Source: CAMLIZ01 sp966212505
GTDB lineage: Bacteria; Pseudomonadota; Gammaproteobacteria; Burkholderiales; Burkholderiaceae_C
DNA: 64,000 bases
Direction: 5' to 3'
Assembly: GCA_966212505.1 (NCBI GenBank)
Contig: CBIHRS010000026.1
Location: 1-64,000, forward strand
The notes beneath the pieces are model-generated. The model was not told where the DNA came from. It saw nothing but the letters and a program-made list of their open reading frames with translations, and ran no database searches. This document shows positions 39,679 through 50,494 of the stretch, in pieces (the stretch's first letter is position 1; the number at the start of each line of letters is the position of its first letter). Both the position numbers and the translations under genes were made by a program.

Positions 39679-40373
39679 TGTGGATCGACACCGCAGTGGG
39701 GACGATGGGCGTCGAGGAGGGCGTGATCCGCGCCGCCGAGGTGCAGGAACTGCAGACGCTCGAGGCGCTGCGCCGGCGCATCGAACGCGACCGCGACGAA
39801 CTGCTGGCCGCCGCACGCGAGGCCGCCGCTGCCGAGCTGGCGGCCGCGCGGCAGGAGGCGCAGCGCCTGGTCCAGCAGGCGCAGGAGCAGGCCGAGCAGA
39901 CACGCCGGCAGGCCTACGACGAAGGCATGCGCCAGGCGGTGAGCGACTGGCACGAGCGCCAGGCCTCGGCTGCGGTCGACAAGACCCGCGTGGTGCGCGA
40001 GATGCACGAGAAGCTGGCCGACATCGTGACCCATGCGGTCGAGCGCATCGTGCAGTCGCAGGACCGCGCGTCGCTTTACCAGCGCGCGCTGAAGAACGTG
40101 CAGTCGCTGACCCGCGGTGCCACCTCGCTGAAGCTGCGTGTCGGCCCCGACGACTACCAGCAGGCGCGCGACTGCATCGCGTCGATCGATGATCTTCACG
40201 AGGCTGGTCTGCAGGTGGAGGTGGTGGCCGACGGCAACCTGCGCGCCGGCAGCTGCATCTTCGAATCCGACCTCGGCGTGCTCGATGCCAGCCTGCAGAC
40301 CCAGCTCGACGGGCTGCGCGCCGCGATGGCGCGAGCGGTGCGGCGCGCGGCGGCGGAGGACGAGCCCGCATGA
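39672..40373 (+). CDS. hrpB5: HrpB5/HrcL (SctL) ATPase stator protein
   Basis: 233 residues of FliH/YscL type. A short N-terminus leads to a long Ala/Glu/Gln-rich coiled coil (about 25-95), then a folded C-terminal domain (LADIVTHAVERIVQSQD, LKLRVGPDDYQQARDC, CIFESDLGVLDASLQTQLD). It binds the HrcN ATPase and links it to the sorting platform. It overlaps hrcN by 4 bp. Confidence 0.93.
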   Translation: MLVWIDTAVGTMGVEEGVIRAAEVQELQTLEALRRRIERDRDELLAAAREAAAAELAAARQEAQRLVQQAQEQAEQTRRQAYDEGMRQAVSDWHERQASAAVDKTRVVREMHEKLADIVTHAVERIVQSQDRASLYQRALKNVQSLTRGATSLKLRVGPDDYQQARDCIASIDDLHEAGLQVEVVADGNLRAGSCIFESDLGVLDASLQTQLDGLRAAMARAVRRAAAEDEPA

Positions 40374-41692
40374 ACCTGAGCGACCTGACCCACTGGATGG
40401 AGGTCGAGCTCAGCGGCAGCTCGATGGTCTCGCGCTCGGGCAAGGTGGTCGAGGTGATCGGCACGCTGGTGCGTGCCACCGGGCTGGAGGCCAAGCTCGG
40501 CGAGCTGTGCAATCTCGTCGACTCGAACGGCCAGGTGCTGCAGGTGGCCGAGGTGGTGGGCTTCGCGCGCGGGCAGACGATCCTCTCGCCCTTTGGCTCC
40601 ATCATCGGCGTCACCGCGGGGCAGACGCAGGTGGTGGGCTGTGGCCGCGTGCTCAGCGTGCCGGTGGGGCCGGGGCTGCTGGGCCGCGTGATCGACAGCC
40701 TCGGCCAGCCGATCGACGGCAAGGGCCCGATCACCAATTGCGACGAGGAGCGGCCGGTGTTCGCGCTGCCGCCCACGCCGATGGAGCGCGAGATGATCGA
40801 GCATCCGCTGCCCACCGGCGTGAAGGTGATCGACGGCATGATCACGCTCGGCCAGGGCCAGCGCATGGGCATCTTCGCGCCGGCCGGTGTGGGCAAGTCC
40901 ACGCTGATGGGCATGCTCGCGCGCGGCACGCAATGCGACATCAGCGTGATCGCATTGATCGGCGAGCGCGGCCGCGAGGTGCGCGAGTTCATCGAGATCA
41001 TCCTCGGCGAGACCGGCATGGCCCGCTCGGTGGTGGTGTGCGCCACCTCCGACCGCTCGTCGATCGAGCGCGCCAAGGCCGCGCATGTGGCCACCGCGGT
41101 GGCCGAGTACTACCGCGACCGCGGCCTGAAGGTGCTGCTGATGATGGACTCGCTGACCCGCTTCGCGCGGGCACAGCGCGAGATCGGCCTGGCGGCCGGC
41201 GAGCCGCCGGCGCGGCGCGGCTACCCGCCTTCGGTGTTCGCCGAGATCCCGCGGCTGCTGGAGCGCGCCGGCATGGGCGCCACCGGCTCGATCACCGCGC
41301 TGTACACGGTGCTGGCGGAGGACGAGAGCAACTCCGACCCGATCGCCGAGGAGGTGCGCGGCATTCTCGATGGCCACATGATCCTGTCGCGCAAGATCGC
41401 GGCGCGCAACCAGTACCCGGCGATCGACGTGCTGGGTTCGCTGAGCCGCGTGATGTCGCAGATCGTGCCCAAGGACCACCAGGATGCCAACGGCAAGATG
41501 CGCAAGCTGATGGCCAAGTACGACGAGATGGAGACGCTGATCCAGATGGGCGAGTACCGGCCCGGCAACGATCCTCTGGCCGACGAGGCGGTGCAGAAGA
41601 TCGAGATGATCCGCGAGTTCCTGAGCCAGGCCACCTCCGACCTGTGGCCGTTCGAGCAGACGCTGCAGGCGCTGGCCTCGATCACGCAGTAG
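40370..41692 (+). CDS. hrcN: HrcN/SctN type III secretion ATPase
   Basis: 440 residues, the typical length of YscN/FliI enzymes. Walker A is APAGVGKST near residue 175, Walker B is VLLMMDSLTR near 258, and the arginine-finger and nucleotide region EIPRLLERAGMGATGSIT follows. The hexamer below the export gate uses ATP hydrolysis to strip chaperones and unfold substrates. It is in the hrcJ operon between hrpB5 and hrpB7. Confidence 0.98.
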   Translation: MNLSDLTHWMEVELSGSSMVSRSGKVVEVIGTLVRATGLEAKLGELCNLVDSNGQVLQVAEVVGFARGQTILSPFGSIIGVTAGQTQVVGCGRVLSVPVGPGLLGRVIDSLGQPIDGKGPITNCDEERPVFALPPTPMEREMIEHPLPTGVKVIDGMITLGQGQRMGIFAPAGVGKSTLMGMLARGTQCDISVIALIGERGREVREFIEIILGETGMARSVVVCATSDRSSIERAKAAHVATAVAEYYRDRGLKVLLMMDSLTRFARAQREIGLAAGEPPARRGYPPSVFAEIPRLLERAGMGATGSITALYTVLAEDESNSDPIAEEVRGILDGHMILSRKIAARNQYPAIDVLGSLSRVMSQIVPKDHQDANGKMRKLMAKYDEMETLIQMGEYRPGNDPLADEAVQKIEMIREFLSQATSDLWPFEQTLQALASITQ

Positions 41693-41702
41693 CGAGCCCG
41701 AG

Positions 41703-42224
41703 ATGCCGAACCCGCTGCGCGCCCTCGACCAACTGCTCAAGCTCAAGCGCCGCCGCATCGACCAATACGAAGAGGCGGCGGCCCAGCAGGCGCAGCAGGT
41801 GCAGGCCTGCGAGGCGCAGCATGCGCAGGCGCAGCAGCAGGAGCAGGCCTGCCGCGACGAGGAGACCGCCTGCAACGACAAGATCGAGACGCTGACGACG
41901 CGGCCCGAAGGCTTCCTGCCGAGCGACCTGATCACGCTGCGCCATGTGCTCGAGACGCTGGCGGGCAACACGCAACGCGCGGCCGCTCAGACGGCGAGCG
42001 CCGCGCAGGCGCTGCAGGCCGCGCAGCAGACGCTGGCCGAGATGCGCCGTGCCATCCAGCGCGCCGAGCAGCAGCTCGAGCAGTTGCAGCAGCGCCGCCG
42101 CGAGCTCGCGCAGCAGATCGAGCTGGCGCAGGAAGACACGCAGGACGAAGAGTCGGAAGAAGCTGCAGTGGCGCGGCTGCTCGCGCAGGCGCGCGAAGAG
42201 CAATGGGAGCTGGCCGAGGCCTGA
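41703..42224 (+). CDS. hrpB7: HrpB7 (SctO) coiled-coil stalk protein
   Basis: 173 residues, almost entirely a Gln/Ala/Glu-rich coiled coil (LLKLKRRRIDQYEEAAAQQ, RRAIQRAEQQLEQLQQRRREL). It lies between hrcN and hrcT, the hrpB7 position, and matches the FliJ/YscO class whose helical hairpin sits in the ATPase hexamer and contacts the export gate. Confidence 0.88.
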   Translation: MPNPLRALDQLLKLKRRRIDQYEEAAAQQAQQVQACEAQHAQAQQQEQACRDEETACNDKIETLTTRPEGFLPSDLITLRHVLETLAGNTQRAAAQTASAAQALQAAQQTLAEMRRAIQRAEQQLEQLQQRRRELAQQIELAQEDTQDEESEEAAVARLLAQAREEQWELAEA

Positions 42225-42228
42225 AACG

Positions 42229-43047
42229 ATGGAAAGCGCTGTCAAGAACCTGTTCAGCCTGCCGCTCGCGGCCGAGCCGATGTTCGTGCTGTTCGGGATG
42301 CTGGGCCTGTCGACGCTGCGGCTGTACACCGCCTTCCTGGTGATGCCGGCCACCTCCGACCAGGTGATCCAGGGGCCGATGCGCAACGGCATGTGCATGG
42401 TGCTCGGCTTCTTCGTCGCCTGGGGCCAGCCGGCCGACCTGATGAACACCTTCTCGATGTTCACGCTGATGGCCGTGCTGCTGAAGGAGGCACTGATCGG
42501 CGTGATGCTGGGCATCGCGTTCGGCGTGGTGTTCTGGGTCGCGCAGGGCGTGGGTGCGCTGGTCGACACCGCGGCCGGCTACAACAACGTGCAGCTGACC
42601 AACCCGCTGAGCGGCGAGCAGAGCACGCCGGTGAGCAACCTGCTGACGCAGCTGGTGATCTCGGGCTTCTACATGCTGGGCGGCATGGTGGTGTGCGTGG
42701 GGCTGCTGTTCCAGAGCTTCCGCTGGTGGCCGCTGGCCACGCTGGCGCCGGCGTTGACCGCGGGGCTGGAGGACTTTCTGAAGTTCCAGATCCACGGCTA
42801 CTTCAACACGGTGGTGAAGGTGGCCGCGCCGATCATGCTGATCCTGGTGCTCATCGACCTGGCCTTCGGCCTGATCGCGAAGACGGCCGACAAGCTCGAG
42901 CCCAACAACTTGAGCCAGCCGATCAAGGGCGCGGTCGCGATCCTGATGCTGGCCTTGCTGGTCGCGGTGTTCTTCGACCAGGCGCGGCCGAACATCTCGC
43001 TGAAGAACCTCGAAGGGGAGCTGAAGCAGTGGACTACCGGTCGGTGA
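42229..43047 (+). CDS. hrcT: HrcT/SctT export-apparatus membrane protein
   Basis: 272 residues, FliR/YscT family, about seven membrane segments. Landmarks are LYTAFLVMPATSDQVIQG, a GALVDTAAGYNNVQLTNPLSGEQ loop given in part, and VFFDQARPN near the end. It forms part of the SctRST pore. It is the last gene of the hrcJ operon, and its 3' end overlaps the convergent AraC gene by 14 bp. Confidence 0.96.
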   Translation: MESAVKNLFSLPLAAEPMFVLFGMLGLSTLRLYTAFLVMPATSDQVIQGPMRNGMCMVLGFFVAWGQPADLMNTFSMFTLMAVLLKEALIGVMLGIAFGVVFWVAQGVGALVDTAAGYNNVQLTNPLSGEQSTPVSNLLTQLVISGFYMLGGMVVCVGLLFQSFRWWPLATLAPALTAGLEDFLKFQIHGYFNTVVKVAAPIMLILVLIDLAFGLIAKTADKLEPNNLSQPIKGAVAILMLALLVAVFFDQARPNISLKNLEGELKQWTTGR

Positions 43048-43951
43048 GCCTGGCGTATTGCCCCGGCGGCATGCCCACATGCCGCGTGAACGCCACGCCG
43101 AAGGTGCCGACCGAGCTGTAGCCCACCCGATCGGCGATCTCGGCCATCGGCAGCTCTCGTTGCCGCAGCATCTGCTTCGCGAGCGCCATGCGCCAGGTCA
43201 GCAGGTATTCCATCGGGGCCATGCCGACCGTGCGGCTGAAGCGCTCGAAGAAGGCCGAGCGCGACATGCCCGCTTCGGCGGCCAGCTCGGCCACGCTCCA
43301 CGCATCGGCGGGCCGCTCATGCAGGCATCGCAATGCCAGCGCCAGCTTCGGGTCGTACAACCCGCGCACGAGGCCCGGCGATGGTGCCGCATCGGCCGTG
43401 GACCGAAGGGCTTCGATCAACAGCACCTCGAGCAGGCGGGCCATCACGATCTCACGCGCGGGCCGGTCGGCGCGCGATTCGTCGGCGACCAACTGCACCA
43501 GCGTCGACAGGCGTTGTCCGCCGCGCACATGCACCCAATCCGGCAGCAGCGGCACCAGCAGCGCCGCATCAGGCGACCCGAATTCGCAATGGCCGACCAA
43601 CATGCGCAGCGTCACCTCGCCGTGCGGATCACCGACGCGCGCGCCGCCCGGCATCGGTGTGATCGGCGTATCCACCGCTTCGCCTTCCCGCGGCGGCTGC
43701 CGGTCGAGGCTGGAGGTGGCGAAGGCGCGCGCTGCAGGGATCAATGCGAAATCGCCTTCGTCCAGCGTGATCGTGTCGCTGCGGTCGGGGCGGTCGATCG
43801 TCAGGCGGCAGCTGCCCTCGAGCACCGCGAAGTAGAACGGACGCCCCAGCTCCGTCCGCCGCACGGCCCACGGCGCCGATGCGACGACGAGCTTGGAAAA
43901 CGGTGCGCCGGGCCGCAGCAGTGAGACGACTTCGGCCAAGGGATCGATCAT
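43034..43951 (-). CDS. AraC-family regulator with cupin-type sensor domain
   Basis: 305 residues. The N-terminal half is a cupin_6-like ligand domain (PFYFAVLEGSCRLTI, LDEGDFALIPAARAF). The C-terminus (about 195-300) has two helix-turn-helix motifs (WSVAELAAEAGMSRSAFFERF, LPMAEIADRVGYSSVGTFGVAF). This arrangement is common in regulators that control a divergent oxidoreductase gene, which here is the SDR gene starting 96 bp away. There is no link to the T3SS. Confidence 0.9.
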   Translation of the reverse strand: MIDPLAEVVSLLRPGAPFSKLVVASAPWAVRRTELGRPFYFAVLEGSCRLTIDRPDRSDTITLDEGDFALIPAARAFATSSLDRQPPREGEAVDTPITPMPGGARVGDPHGEVTLRMLVGHCEFGSPDAALLVPLLPDWVHVRGGQRLSTLVQLVADESRADRPAREIVMARLLEVLLIEALRSTADAAPSPGLVRGLYDPKLALALRCLHERPADAWSVAELAAEAGMSRSAFFERFSRTVGMAPMEYLLTWRMALAKQMLRQRELPMAEIADRVGYSSVGTFGVAFTRHVGMPPGQYARLTDR

Positions 43952-44047
43952 GCTGGACGATCAGAACAAAGAAGCGGACTTGCAAGTGTAGTCAGTCCTG
44001 TTGCGGCGGCCTATCGTGCAGGCATTGCCTTGTTTATGGAGTTTGAG

Positions 44048-44800
44048 ATGTCCGCCACTTCCACCGTCCTGATCACCGGCTGCTCGTCCGGCTTCGGGCT
44101 TCACACCGCCAAGCTGTTCCTCGAGCGGGGCTGGCGTGTCGTTGCCACGATGCGCACGCCGCGCGAAGACCTGCTGCCCCGCTCCGACCTGCTGAAGGTG
44201 CTGCCGCTCGACGTGACCGATGCCCAGAGCATCCGCCATTGCGTCGAAGCGGCCGGGCCGGTCGACGCGCTCGTCAACAACGCCGGCATCGGCCTGCTGG
44301 CACCGCTGGAAGGCGTGGCGCCTGAGAGCGCGCGCGAGGTCTTCGAGACCAACGTGCTGGGCACGATCGAGATGACGCGCGCCGTGCTGCCGCAGTTCCG
44401 GCAGCGGCGCGCCGGCGTGGTCGTGAACGTGACCTCGAGCGTGACGCTGAAGCCCTTGCCGTTGTTGTCGGTCTACACCGGCAGCAAGGCCGCGGTGAAT
44501 GCGTTCACCGAGTCGCTGGCCTTGGAGCTGGCGCCGTTTGGCATCCGCGTGCGCATCGTGCTGCCGGGCCGTTCGCCGGAAACCCACTTCGCCGACAACG
44601 CCCGCAGGCTGATGGCCGCTAGCGCGCACGAGGCCTACGCCGACTTCACCGAGCGTGTGTTCACCGCGCTGCGCGACACCTCCACGCCGGTCACGCACTC
44701 GCAGGACGTCGCCGAGGCCGTGTGGCGTGCGGTCACCCATGCCGCGGCGCCGATGCGCCTGCCGGCCGGTGCCGACGCGGTGGCGCTGGCGACCGCGTGA
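44048..44800 (+). CDS. short-chain dehydrogenase/reductase
   Basis: 250 residues from the ATG at 44048, preceded by GGAG; an upstream in-frame TTG at 44030 is less likely. The cofactor motif is TGCSSGFG, followed by NNAGIG and the catalytic YTGSK with an upstream serine in NVTSSVT. It is a cytosolic NAD(P)-dependent oxidoreductase of unknown substrate, probably controlled by the divergent AraC regulator. Confidence 0.93.
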   Translation: MSATSTVLITGCSSGFGLHTAKLFLERGWRVVATMRTPREDLLPRSDLLKVLPLDVTDAQSIRHCVEAAGPVDALVNNAGIGLLAPLEGVAPESAREVFETNVLGTIEMTRAVLPQFRQRRAGVVVNVTSSVTLKPLPLLSVYTGSKAAVNAFTESLALELAPFGIRVRIVLPGRSPETHFADNARRLMAASAHEAYADFTERVFTALRDTSTPVTHSQDVAEAVWRAVTHAAAPMRLPAGADAVALATA

Positions 44801-44810
44801 CGCCGGCCTG

Positions 44811-45452
44811 TCAACCGTCGTAGGGCGTGCCGGCCATCGCGGCCTTCACGCCCGCCGCCCCCCGATCGACGATGGCCAGAAAGGCGGCCTCCGCCTTCTT
44901 CGTGCTCTTGCTCTGCCGGAACACCCGGTGCGCATGCAAGAAGGCCGCGCCCCAGGTCGCCAGCAGCAGGCCTCCGGCGAGATGAGCGTCGGCATCGCCG
45001 GGCTTGCTGCCGACGGCTTCGCACAGCGCATCGGCCAGCACCTGCGCGAACTCGTCGCGCAAGGCCCGGACGCGGGCCTTCAGCGTGTCGCTGGCCTCGA
45101 TCGCCTCGACGAAGCTCTGGCTGCGCGGCGAGAACTCCACCGCGGGGCTCTTGGCCGCCACCAGCCGATGGGCGAGCAGGTGCAGGGCCTCGAGCGGCGA
45201 TTCACCGGCCTCGCGGTCGCGCAGCGCGGCGCGCAGCAGCTCGCGGCCTTCTTCGTCGCGGTCGAAGAACATGTCTTCCTTGCGGGCGAAGTGGTTGAAC
45301 ACGGTCATCCGCCCCACGTTGGCGGCGGCGGCGATCTCGTCCACCGTCACGTTGTCGAAGCCGCGTTCGATGAACAGGCGCGTGGCGGCATCGGAGATCG
45401 CCTGGCGCGTGGCTTGGCGCTTGCGGGAGCGGAGGTCGGGCGGTGTTGACAT
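44811..45452 (-). CDS. TetR-family repressor of the divergent MFS pump
   Basis: 213 residues. The N-terminal helix-turn-helix (VTVDEIAAAANVGRMTVFNHF) is typical of TetR regulators; the rest is a helical ligand domain. It is divergent from the MFS gene, and the 42-bp gap holds two copies of a 13-bp palindrome, presumably its operator. The 3' end is 10 bp from the convergent SDR gene. Confidence 0.93.
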   Translation of the reverse strand: MSTPPDLRSRKRQATRQAISDAATRLFIERGFDNVTVDEIAAAANVGRMTVFNHFARKEDMFFDRDEEGRELLRAALRDREAGESPLEALHLLAHRLVAAKSPAVEFSPRSQSFVEAIEASDTLKARVRALRDEFAQVLADALCEAVGSKPGDADAHLAGGLLLATWGAAFLHAHRVFRQSKSTKKAEAAFLAIVDRGAAGVKAAMAGTPYDG

Positions 45453-45460
45453 GCAGATAT

Positions 45461-45491
45461 TGTACTGAGTACATTAAGTGTACTGAGTACA
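45461..45491. promoter_or_regulatory. tandem 13-bp palindromic operators between tetR and MFS
   Basis: TGTACTGAGTACA occurs at 45461-45473 and again at 45479-45491, 18 bp apart start to start; each copy is a palindrome around a central base. They nearly fill the gap between the two start codons. A -10-like TACAAT overlaps the copy next to the tetR start (minus strand), so binding would block both promoters. Confidence 0.88.
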
Positions 45492-45494
45492 AAA

Positions 45495-46659
45495 ATGAAC
45501 AAACCACTGATCGTCATCTTCGCGACCATCGCGCTCGACGCCGTCGGCATCGGCCTGGTCTTTCCGATCCTGCCGCGGCTGCTCGAAGACGTGACGCACG
45601 CAGGCGATGTCGCACCCTACATCGGTGTGATGAGTTCGCTGTATGCGGTGATGCAGTTCGCCTTCGCACCGGTTCTCGGTGCGTTGAGCGACCGCCTCGG
45701 CCGGCGTCCGGTGCTGCTGGTCTCGCTCGGCGGAGCCGCCATCAACTACGGCGTGATGGCACTCGCGCCGCAGCTGTGGATGCTGTTCGTCGGCCGCGCG
45801 ATCGCCGGGCTGACGAGTGCCAACATGTCGGTCGCCACTGCGTACATCACCGACATCTCCAGCGAAGACCAGCGCGCCCGCCGCTTCGGCCTCTTCAATG
45901 CGATGTTCGGCATCGGCTTCATCGTCGGGCCGGTGATCGGCGGCCTGCTGGGTGACCACGGCGTGAGGCTTCCGTTCGTGGCGGCCGCGCTGCTGAATGC
46001 GGGCAACCTGCTGCTGGCGTGGTTCGTGCTGCCGGAATCGCGCGCACCAGCCCGCGAGAAGATCGACCTCGCGCTGCTCAACCCACTGCGCCCGTTGCGT
46101 TGGCTGCTGGCCATGAAGGGCCTGGTGCCCGTCACCGTCGTCTTCTTCATCCTCAGCGCGGGTGGCGAGGTCTATGGCACCTGCTGGTCGCTCTGGGGGC
46201 AGGATGCCTTCCACTGGAACGGCCTGTGGATCGGCCTGTCGCTCGGTGCCTTCGGTCTCTGCCAGTCGCTGGCGCAGGCCTTGCTGCCCGGCCCCGCGGT
46301 CAGGCTGCTCGGCGAGCGCGGCGCTGTCTTGGCCGGCCTCACCGGCGCCTGCATCGCCTTGGTCGTGATGGCGTTCGCGCGCCATGGCGCAACCGTGTTC
46401 GCGGTGATGCCCGTCTTCGCGCTGGCCGGCATCGGGGTTCCGGCCTTGCAGTCGCTGGCCACGCGCCTGGTCGACGAGCGGCAGCAGGGCCAGCTGCAGG
46501 GTGTGCTGGCCTCGGTCGTCAGCCTGGCCTCGATCGTCGGTCCGCTGGCGTTCTCGGTCCTCTACGCCGTCGTTCGTGCGCGATGGCCAGGGGCGATCTG
46601 GCTCTCGGTGGTGGCCGTTGATCTGGCAGCGGTGCCGCTGGTGTTGGGCCTGCGCTTTC

Positions 46660-46673
<14 letters not shown>
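45495..46673 (+). CDS. MFS efflux transporter, TetA-like
   Basis: 392 residues, about 12 membrane helices. The MFS motif A variant is GALSDRLGRRPVLL after helix 2, and IALDAVGIGLVFPILPRLL plus GLTSANMSVATAYITDI are typical of the TetA/drug-proton antiporter group. It is repressed by the adjacent TetR. The ATG follows the operator after 3 bp and has no ribosome site, so the message may be leaderless. The 3' end overlaps the chitinase gene by 14 bp. The substrate is unknown; tetracycline resistance is not claimed. Confidence 0.9.
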
Positions 46674-48330
<1,657 letters not shown>

Positions 48331-48476
48331 GGCAGGTTCCTTCCAGCAGTCGCGTGATGCGGTCGCGGATTCTGAAAGCGGTTTCTTGAAACCGGATTCA
48401 TCGCTTTCCCGGAGTTGGGCGTGCCGGCTTTGAATCGATTGCAAGCAGCTGTTGCAGGCGACAGCCGTGTGGAGCA

Positions 48477-49487
48477 TCAGGCCTCGCCGAAATCCACCGT
48501 CAATGAGTTCGCCTCGCTCACACGCACGGCGTTGTTGTCGTCGGGCAGCACGTATGCGTTGCTGGTTCCCAGCGTGCGGTCCAGGAAGTCGACCGAGGCC
48601 TGGTTGGTCTCTCCGGTGAACCACTGCGGGGCCTTGATGACCTTCTGGCCCGAGCTGTCGTTGGTGACGATGTCGGCCGGCGCCTGGCTGAGCAGGCTGC
48701 GGTCGCTGCCCGCCACCGGACCATCGGGTGCGGTGATCTTGATCGAGCTGTTGCGGCCGGGGATGTCGCTCTCATCGAACCAGATCTTCTTCGTGCTCTT
48801 CTCGAAGTTGATCTCGGCCCAGTTGGCGTTGTCCTGCGTACTGCCGCTCCACTTCTGCACGCGGCCCTGCCAGTCTTCCGGCATCGCGACCTTCAGCGAT
48901 TCGTGCGGCTTCAGCGTGAAGGTGGCTTCCGGTCCGTTGAAGCTCGGATGCTCGCCGGGCGCGAGGTTGCGGAAGAACGCCACCTGCATCGGCTGGTCGG
49001 TGTTGTTGCGCAGGGTCAACGAATTGGGGCCGCCGCCATTGACGGCCGCCGTGCCGCTGGGCGACTCGGCGGCCGGTGCCGCTGGCGCGGCCTCGGGTGC
49101 AGGAGCGGCAGCGGCCGCGGCGGGAGCAGGGGCCTCGATGCCGGGGGCTTGAGGCGCAGGCGCAGGCGGCGGCGAAGGAGGTTGCGCCGCTGCTGATGCC
49201 GGGGCTGCGCCGGCGAGGCCACCTGCCGGCGGAATGCCACCGCCCGCGGCGGGAGACGGCTGCCCGCTGCCGCCCGCACCGAGCTGGTTGAAGACCTGGT
49301 TCATCATCTGCAGCACGGCCTGCATGAACAACTGCTGCAGCAATTGCTCGAGCATCGGCGCGATGCGCGGGTCGCTCAGCGGCGATGGCGCTTGCTCGGG
49401 CTGTTTTTCCACCGGCTCCGGCGGGAGCCAGCGCTGCAGCAGGGCGGCCCGCGGCTTGCGAGCCTCGTCGATGCCTTCGATCTTCAT
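48477..49487 (-). CDS. harpin-like protein with C-terminal thaumatin-like beta domain
   Basis: 336 residues from the ATG at 49487 (MKIEGIDEARK). Residues 40-69 are a Leu/Met/Gln helix (PMLEQLLQQLFMQAVLQMM, then NQVFNQLGAG), as in harpins. Residues 75-150 are a Pro/Ala linker. From 154 on a beta-rich domain begins with NSLTLRNNTDQPMQVAFF and continues with FTLKPHESLKV, DWQGRVQKWSG, ANWAEINFE and IWFDESDIPG, a strand order recalling thaumatin/osmotin-like proteins. It has no signal peptide and a perfect PIP box, so T3SS export is likely. The domain assignment is by eye. Confidence 0.66.
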   Translation of the reverse strand: MKIEGIDEARKPRAALLQRWLPPEPVEKQPEQAPSPLSDPRIAPMLEQLLQQLFMQAVLQMMNQVFNQLGAGGSGQPSPAAGGGIPPAGGLAGAAPASAAAQPPSPPPAPAPQAPGIEAPAPAAAAAAPAPEAAPAAPAAESPSGTAAVNGGGPNSLTLRNNTDQPMQVAFFRNLAPGEHPSFNGPEATFTLKPHESLKVAMPEDWQGRVQKWSGSTQDNANWAEINFEKSTKKIWFDESDIPGRNSSIKITAPDGPVAGSDRSLLSQAPADIVTNDSSGQKVIKAPQWFTGETNQASVDFLDRTLGTSNAYVLPDDNNAVRVSEANSLTVDFGEA

Positions 49488-49493
49488 GGAAGC

Positions 49494-49554
49494 ACTGTCC
49501 CATGTGCCCGCGCGGCCACGCCCGCCGGCGCGAAGCTGCGATGCGTCGCGCGAA
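49494..49554 (-). promoter_or_regulatory. PIP box and -10 of the harpin/thaumatin-like gene, leaderless geometry
   Basis: Minus strand TTCGC (49554-49550), N15, TTCGC (49534-49530), then GACAGT at 49499-49494 after 30 bp. Six bases then separate the -10 from the ATG at 49487, the same arrangement as before the lytic transglycosylase. Confidence 0.78.
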
Positions 49555-49564
49555 GCGCTGCGCG

Positions 49565-50194
49565 TCAGACCTCGATGATTCCGCGCTTCAGCGCGATCGT
49601 CACCGCATGCGTGCGGTCGTTGGCGCCCAGCTTCGAGAGGATGCTGCGCATGTGCGCCTTCACGGTCTCCTCGGCAATGTCGAGCAGCGTCGCGATGCGC
49701 TTGTTGGAATTGCCCGTGGCCACGAGCCGCAGCACGCCGACCTCGCGCTCCGACAGGGCGTCGTCGCCCACGTGCTGCGCCAGTTCGGTGGCGATCTCCG
49801 GCGGGATGCAGCGCTGGCCTTGGTGCACCGCGCGGATGGTGTCGAGCAGGTCCTTGCGCAGCGAGCTCTTGAGCAGGTAGCCCTGCGCACCGGCCTTGAT
49901 CGCGCGCAAGGCCTGAACGTCGCCGCGGTAGGTGGTCAGGATGACGACGCGGGCGTCCGGATACTCGCCGCGGATCGCGCTCATCGCGTCGATGCCGTTG
50001 ACGTCCGGCATGCGCACATCCATCAGCGTCACGTCGGGGCAGTGGCGGCGATAGGCCTCGATCGCCTCGGCGCCGTTGGTCGCTTCGGCCACAAGCCGCA
50101 TGTCGGGCTGGCCTTCTATCACCCCCGCGATGCCTTCTCGCAGCAGCGGATGGTCGTCGACGATCATCACCGTTATCGGTTCACGCGCAGTCAT
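49565..50194 (-). CDS. NarL/FixJ-type response regulator
   Basis: 209 residues from the ATG at 50194 (MTAREPITVMIVDDH). The receiver has the full set of active-site residues: the DD pair in IVDDHPLLREG, phosphoacceptor Asp in VTLMDVRMPD, and Lys in GYLLKSSLRKD. The C-terminal LuxR helix-turn-helix is LSEREVGVLRLVATGNSNK followed by AEETVKAHMRSILSKLG. Likely partners are the HisKA_3 kinases at 889-3936, 51415-52716 and 52719-55799, none of which has its own regulator. It is divergent from the HrpG-like gene. Confidence 0.93.
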   Translation of the reverse strand: MTAREPITVMIVDDHPLLREGIAGVIEGQPDMRLVAEATNGAEAIEAYRRHCPDVTLMDVRMPDVNGIDAMSAIRGEYPDARVVILTTYRGDVQALRAIKAGAQGYLLKSSLRKDLLDTIRAVHQGQRCIPPEIATELAQHVGDDALSEREVGVLRLVATGNSNKRIATLLDIAEETVKAHMRSILSKLGANDRTHAVTIALKRGIIEV

Positions 50195-50494
50195 GTGGCA
50201 TCGATACCTTATTGCGCAAAGGGTTCGTGGCTGGGAGCGCTTGCACGCCAACGCGTACAGATCCCCCTCGATGGGATGTTGAAGACATACGGCAACGCGA
50301 TACGCCGCACAACGATAGCACCGCTTGTTGAAACCCCATGAAATGGAATCACCCAAAAGAGGGAGCAGCGCGTGCCCCAACGGTGGGTTTGGCAAAGCTG
50401 GACCCCAAGATACGCTGGCCCCGCCAATCAAAAATTCACGCGGCTTGATGAAACCGCTTTCTATCCGGCTTGCCAGTTACCGATGAGGTTCACG
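50195..50494. promoter_or_regulatory. 300-bp AT-richer region between narL-type regulator and hrpG
   Basis: No gene or PIP box is seen. Base composition is clearly lower in GC than around it. A weak sigma70-like pair facing right is TTGGCA (50389-50394) and TACGCT (50411-50416). Because HrpG acts upstream of HrpB, absence of a PIP box here fits the usual cascade. Confidence 0.35.

Noticed and set aside
44030..44047. Upstream TTG start for the SDR gene
   Set aside because: The GGAG ribosome site fits the ATG at 44048, which starts just before the Rossmann strand.
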